Part shown: positions 24,959-27,640 of the stretch, one piece after another
How positions within the stretch are numbered: the first letter of the stretch is position 1
Layout of the letters: each line of letters begins with the position of its first letter
From: Pseudomonadota bacterium
GTDB lineage: Bacteria > Pseudomonadota > Gammaproteobacteria > Xanthomonadales > Xanthomonadaceae
Direction: 5' to 3'
DNA length: 27,640 nt
Assembly: GCA_023423235.1 (NCBI GenBank)
Contig: JAFAFY010000032.1
Coordinates: 1-27,640, forward strand
Translations under genes and position numbers: made by a program
Notes under the pieces: generated by a model
The model's input: the letters and a program-made list of their open reading frames with translations, nothing else
What the model was told of the DNA's origin: nothing
The model's database searches: none

Positions 24959-26694
24959 GCCTCGCCCGCTGCCGCCCACGCCTGCGGGCGCTGCCTTGGC
25001 TGTGGCTGTCGCTGCTGCTCGCACTGGCCGCGCCGGGCCTCCACGCCGAAGAACGCATCCTCGCCGACGATATCGATATCCGCGTGCTGGCCGATGGCCG
25101 GCTCGACATCACCGAGAGGATCCAGGTGCGCGCCGAAGGCCGTGCGCTCCATCGCGGCATCCACCGCGACATCCCCACCCGCTATCGCGACCGCAGCGGC
25201 CAGCCGGTGGCGGCCGGACTTGAAGTCCTGGAAGTGCTGCGCGACGGCGTCCGCGAACCCTGGCGAACGCGCCGCATCGCAGGCGGCGTGCGTGTGGAGA
25301 TCGGCGACGACCGCTTCCTGCCATTGCCCTCCGAGCCGGTCTACACCCTGCGCTACCGCACCACGCGGCAGCTTGGCTTCTTCGCCGACCGCGACGTGCT
25401 GGAGTGGACCGCCATCGGGTTCGATGGCGCGTTGCCGGTCGAGCGGGCCAGCGTGCGCGTCGAACTACCTGCTGCGGTGCCGGTGCAGGACATGCACGCC
25501 GAGGCCTACACCGGCCCGGCCGACGCGCAGGGGCGCGACTACCGGGTTGCGCTCTCGGCCACCGGCAGTGCGCGCTGGACCCTGACCCGCATGCTGCATC
25601 CGCACGAGGGGCTGGCGGTCGTGCTCGCCTTCCCCAAGGGGCTGGTGACGCCGCCCACGCGCCAGCAGCAGCTCGTCTGGCTGCTGCGCGACAACCTCGG
25701 CCTGCTGGTGGCCGTGGCCGGGCTGTTGCTGCTGCTGGGCTACTGCGTGCTGCGCTGGCGCAAGCTGGGCCGTGATCCCGCGGCCGGCACCGTGGTCGTC
25801 CGCCACGACCCGCCCCCCGGTTTCTCGCCAGCCGGGCTGCGTTATGTCAAGCGCATGGGCTACGACAACCGTTGTTTCTCCGCCGACCTTCTGGCCTGCG
25901 CGGTCGATGATCACCTGCACATCCGCCGCGAGCGCGAGGGCAAGACCACGCGCTGGGACATCCAGCGCACCCGCGCCGGAGCCAACACCCTGCCGACGAT
26001 GGAGCAACGCGCGTTGCTGACCGCGCTGCTGCCCGACGCGCAGGACGCGATCACCCTGGAGGCCAGCGATGGCGAGCGCGTGCGCGAGGCGCGTCGGGCG
26101 CACGAGGCGGCGCTGCGTCGGCGCTGCCAGCCGGCGATGTTCCGGCTCAACGGCGCCAGCGTGCTGATCGTGCTGGGCATCGCCGTGGTCTTCGGCGCCA
26201 GCGCGATCGTGCTGGCGGCCATCGGCGGCGGCCTGCCGCTGACCCTGGCCGCGGTCGCGCTGATGCTACCTGTGCTGGTGCTGTTCGCAGTGCTGGTCAA
26301 GGCGCCGACCGCCGAAGGCCGGCAACTGCTCGACCAGATCGAAGGGCTGCGCCGCTATCTCAGCGTGGCCGAAAAGCCGCGCATGCAGGCCCACGGCGGC
26401 GAGGCACCGGCGCTGGACGCCGCGCGTTACGCCCTGCTGCTGCCCTACGCGGTCGCGCTGGACGTCGAGGATGCGTGGACGAAGAAGTTCACCGGTGCCG
26501 TCGGCGCGGCCACCGCAGCGGCAGCAGTCAACGGCTACGGCTGGTATTCGGGCATTGCGATCACCGACCTCGGCCGTTTCGGCCGCTCGATGGGCAACAG
26601 CCTGGCCACGCGCATCGCCGCCGCAGCGGCCCCGCCGGTCCGCGGCTCCAGGCGCAGCGGAAACGCTGCCGACGGCGGCGCGGGCGTCCCCTGA
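24955..26694 (+). CDS. DUF2207 membrane protein
   Basis: This 579-residue predicted inner-membrane protein has a signal peptide (ending LHAEE, ~32) and a large extracytoplasmic domain (~33-235: ILADDIDIRVLADGRLDITERIQVRAEG, RGIHRDIPTRY). A central helix (VAVAGLLLLLGYCVLRW) leads to a cytoplasmic region with PPGFSPAGLRYVKRMGYDNRCFSADLLACAV, then two closely spaced helices (~400-450) and a C-terminal domain. This is the DUF2207 layout usually paired with LemA. Many family members end in a long Gly/Ser-rich tail; this one ends in a short Ala/Arg-rich segment. The function is unknown; an envelope role is plausible from location. Confidence 0.88.
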   Translation: MSLARCRPRLRALPWLWLSLLLALAAPGLHAEERILADDIDIRVLADGRLDITERIQVRAEGRALHRGIHRDIPTRYRDRSGQPVAAGLEVLEVLRDGVREPWRTRRIAGGVRVEIGDDRFLPLPSEPVYTLRYRTTRQLGFFADRDVLEWTAIGFDGALPVERASVRVELPAAVPVQDMHAEAYTGPADAQGRDYRVALSATGSARWTLTRMLHPHEGLAVVLAFPKGLVTPPTRQQQLVWLLRDNLGLLVAVAGLLLLLGYCVLRWRKLGRDPAAGTVVVRHDPPPGFSPAGLRYVKRMGYDNRCFSADLLACAVDDHLHIRREREGKTTRWDIQRTRAGANTLPTMEQRALLTALLPDAQDAITLEASDGERVREARRAHEAALRRRCQPAMFRLNGASVLIVLGIAVVFGASAIVLAAIGGGLPLTLAAVALMLPVLVLFAVLVKAPTAEGRQLLDQIEGLRRYLSVAEKPRMQAHGGEAPALDAARYALLLPYAVALDVEDAWTKKFTGAVGAATAAAAVNGYGWYSGIAITDLGRFGRSMGNSLATRIAAAAAPPVRGSRRSGNAADGGAGVP

Positions 26695-26701
26695 GACACC
26701 G

Positions 26702-27157
26702 CTACCCGGCCACTTCCAGGTAACGCGCTCCCGGCCCCTCGCGCCCGGCCTCGTCCTCGGGATTGCGCAGGGGGCAGGCCTTCAGCGACAGGCAGCCGCA
26801 GCCGATGCAGCCATCGAGCTGGTCGCGCAATCGCGTGAGCTGGGCGATGCGCGCATCCAGGTCGCCGCGCCAGCGCCGCGACAGCCGGGTCCAGTCGGCC
26901 TGGGTCGGCGTGCGCGCATCGGGCAGCGTGTCCAGCGCCTCGCGGATCGCCGCCAGCGGAATGCCCGCGCGCTGCGCGACCTTGACCACCGCCACCCGCC
27001 GCAGCACGTCGCGCGCATAGCGGCGCTGGTTGCCGGCGTTGCGCACGCTGTGGATCAGGCCTTCGCGCTCGTAGAAGTGCAGCGCCGAGACCGCGACCCC
27101 GCTGCGGCTGGCCACTTCGCCCACCGACAGCGGGTGTGGATCGTGACGGATACGCAT
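26702..27157 (-). CDS. soxR: Redox-sensitive regulator SoxR
   Basis: This is a MerR-family activator of 151 residues. The N-terminal helix-turn-helix (LSVGEVASRSGVAVSALHFYEREGLI, 10-35) and dimerisation helix are followed by CIGCGCLSLKAC, whose Cys117, 120, 122 and 128 form the CX2CXCX5C ligand set of the SoxR [2Fe-2S] cluster. Oxidation or direct reaction with redox-cycling compounds switches it on. Outside the enterics, SoxR usually controls a few oxidoreductase or efflux genes directly rather than soxS, which fits the divergent quinone-oxidoreductase-like gene. ATG 27157 gives the standard N-terminus. It converges on DUF2207 with seven bases between stops. Confidence 0.96.
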   Translation of the reverse strand: MRIRHDPHPLSVGEVASRSGVAVSALHFYEREGLIHSVRNAGNQRRYARDVLRRVAVVKVAQRAGIPLAAIREALDTLPDARTPTQADWTRLSRRWRGDLDARIAQLTRLRDQLDGCIGCGCLSLKACPLRNPEDEAGREGPGARYLEVAG

Positions 27158-27165
27158 CGTCGCCC

Positions 27166-27196
27166 TTGACCTCAATAATTGTTGAGGTTCTACCCT
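27166..27196 (+). promoter_or_regulatory. SoxR-controlled promoter and operator
   Basis: CCTCAATAATTGTTGAGG (27170-27187) is an 18-bp palindrome with the same CCTCAA/TTGAGG arms as the E. coli soxS operator. It lies between a -35 TTGACC (27166-27171) and a -10 TACCCT (27191-27196) separated by 19 bp. That overlong spacer is the hallmark of MerR-family activation. The promoter points at the oxidoreductase gene, and its left edge is 8 bases from the soxR start codon, allowing autoregulation. Confidence 0.9.
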
Positions 27197-27241
27197 GCCC
27201 GGCGATCCCGTGCAAGCCGCACGCCGCCCCAGGAGATGCCG

Positions 27242-27640
27242 ATGTCCCTCGCCCTTGCCGCCCCGCTGCTGGCCAACGCCCCCGGGCCGGCGCAGCCGCA
27301 CGAAGACCAGGACACCGACACCATGCTGGCGATGGCGTTCCACCGCTTCGGCGGCAGCGAGGTGCTGGCGGCCACCGAACTGCCGATTCCGCGACCCGGC
27401 CCCGGACAGCTGCTGGTGCGGGTGCTGGCGGCGGGCGTGGGCCGCTGGGACGTGCTCGAACGCGAGGGCACGTTTGCCGCGCACAGCGGCCAGCCGCTGC
27501 TGGTGCCGCACGTGCCCGGTTCCGAAGGCGCCGGCACGGTGGTCGAGACCGGCGCGGGCGTGGGCGATTTCCGCGAGGGCGACCGGGTCTGCGGCCTGGT
27601 GCCGCTGCGCAATCCGCGGGCCGGTTTCCATGCCCAGTTC
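27242..27640 (+). CDS. Zinc-type alcohol dehydrogenase/quinone oxidoreductase (N-terminal part)
   Basis: The first 133 codons of a medium-chain dehydrogenase/reductase are present; the frame is open to the window end. After residue ~27 it shows the GroES-like domain: MAFHRFGGSEVL, ELPIPRPGPGQLLVRVLAAGVGRWDVLEREG, HVPGSEGAGTVVETGAGVGDFREGDRVCGL. This matches NADPH:quinone oxidoreductase-type enzymes. The start ATG 27242 has an AGGAG site six bases upstream and adds a ~27-residue non-conserved N-terminus; ATG 27323 is the alternative at the domain border. Control by SoxR is strongly suggested by the operator in front. The catalytic half is outside the window, so zinc dependence is not decided. 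Confidence 0.87.
   Translation, partial: MSLALAAPLLANAPGPAQPHEDQDTDTMLAMAFHRFGGSEVLAATELPIPRPGPGQLLVRVLAAGVGRWDVLEREGTFAAHSGQPLLVPHVPGSEGAGTVVETGAGVGDFREGDRVCGLVPLRNPRAGFHAQF

Overview
The window is high-GC (roughly 70 percent by eye) bacterial DNA with tightly packed genes, several 4-base ATGA/GTGA overlaps and no RNA genes that I can see. Gene content and order suggest a Gammaproteobacterium of the Xanthomonadaceae/Lysobacteraceae type (Lysobacter, Luteimonas or Stenotrophomonas relatives). This placement is inference from gene order: the catecholate siderophore order entC-entE-entB-entB', with the aryl carrier protein encoded apart from the isochorismatase, is the arrangement described for Stenotrophomonas maltophilia.

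Region 1 (1-15730) is an iron acquisition island. On the minus strand, an MFS exporter, isochorismate synthase (entC), 2,3-dihydroxybenzoate-AMP ligase (entE), isochorismatase (entB) and an aryl carrier protein (entB', running off the left edge) form one operon. entA and the NRPS entF are not in the window and would be expected beyond the left edge. A 146-bp tandem duplication between entE and entB has copied the first codons of entB together with a REP-like palindrome. Divergently, on the plus strand, lie two FepA-like TonB-dependent receptors, each preceded by a Fur-box-like promoter, then a periplasmic Fes/IroE-like esterase, a secreted YncE-like beta-propeller and an ABC importer (lipoprotein, FecCD permease, ATPase) of the HmuTUV class. 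Together they read as make, export, re-import and hydrolyse a catecholate siderophore. The ABC importer completes the path or adds a second iron source.

Region 2 (15773-22028) holds transporters and regulators. A LysR regulator is divergent from a Tat-exported lipoprotein aldo/keto reductase, which is followed by an ATP/ADP-translocase-like MFS protein. A DMT/EamA transporter is divergent from a GcvA-like LysR gene, whose stop abuts a second EamA transporter.

Region 3 (22053-27640) holds a GAF-GGDEF protein, an S4-domain RNA-binding protein (YbcJ type), a DUF4019 secreted protein, a LemA/DUF2207 gene pair, and a SoxR regulator divergent from a quinone-oxidoreductase-like gene that runs off the right edge. 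The intergenic space between the last two contains an 18-bp SoxR operator in a promoter with a 19-bp spacer.

The most unusual points are the duplicated entB start with its coupled remnant reading frame, the HmuT-like binding protein that lacks the expected heme-ligand tyrosine while sitting in a siderophore locus, and the absence in this window of a dedicated FepBCDG-type importer.
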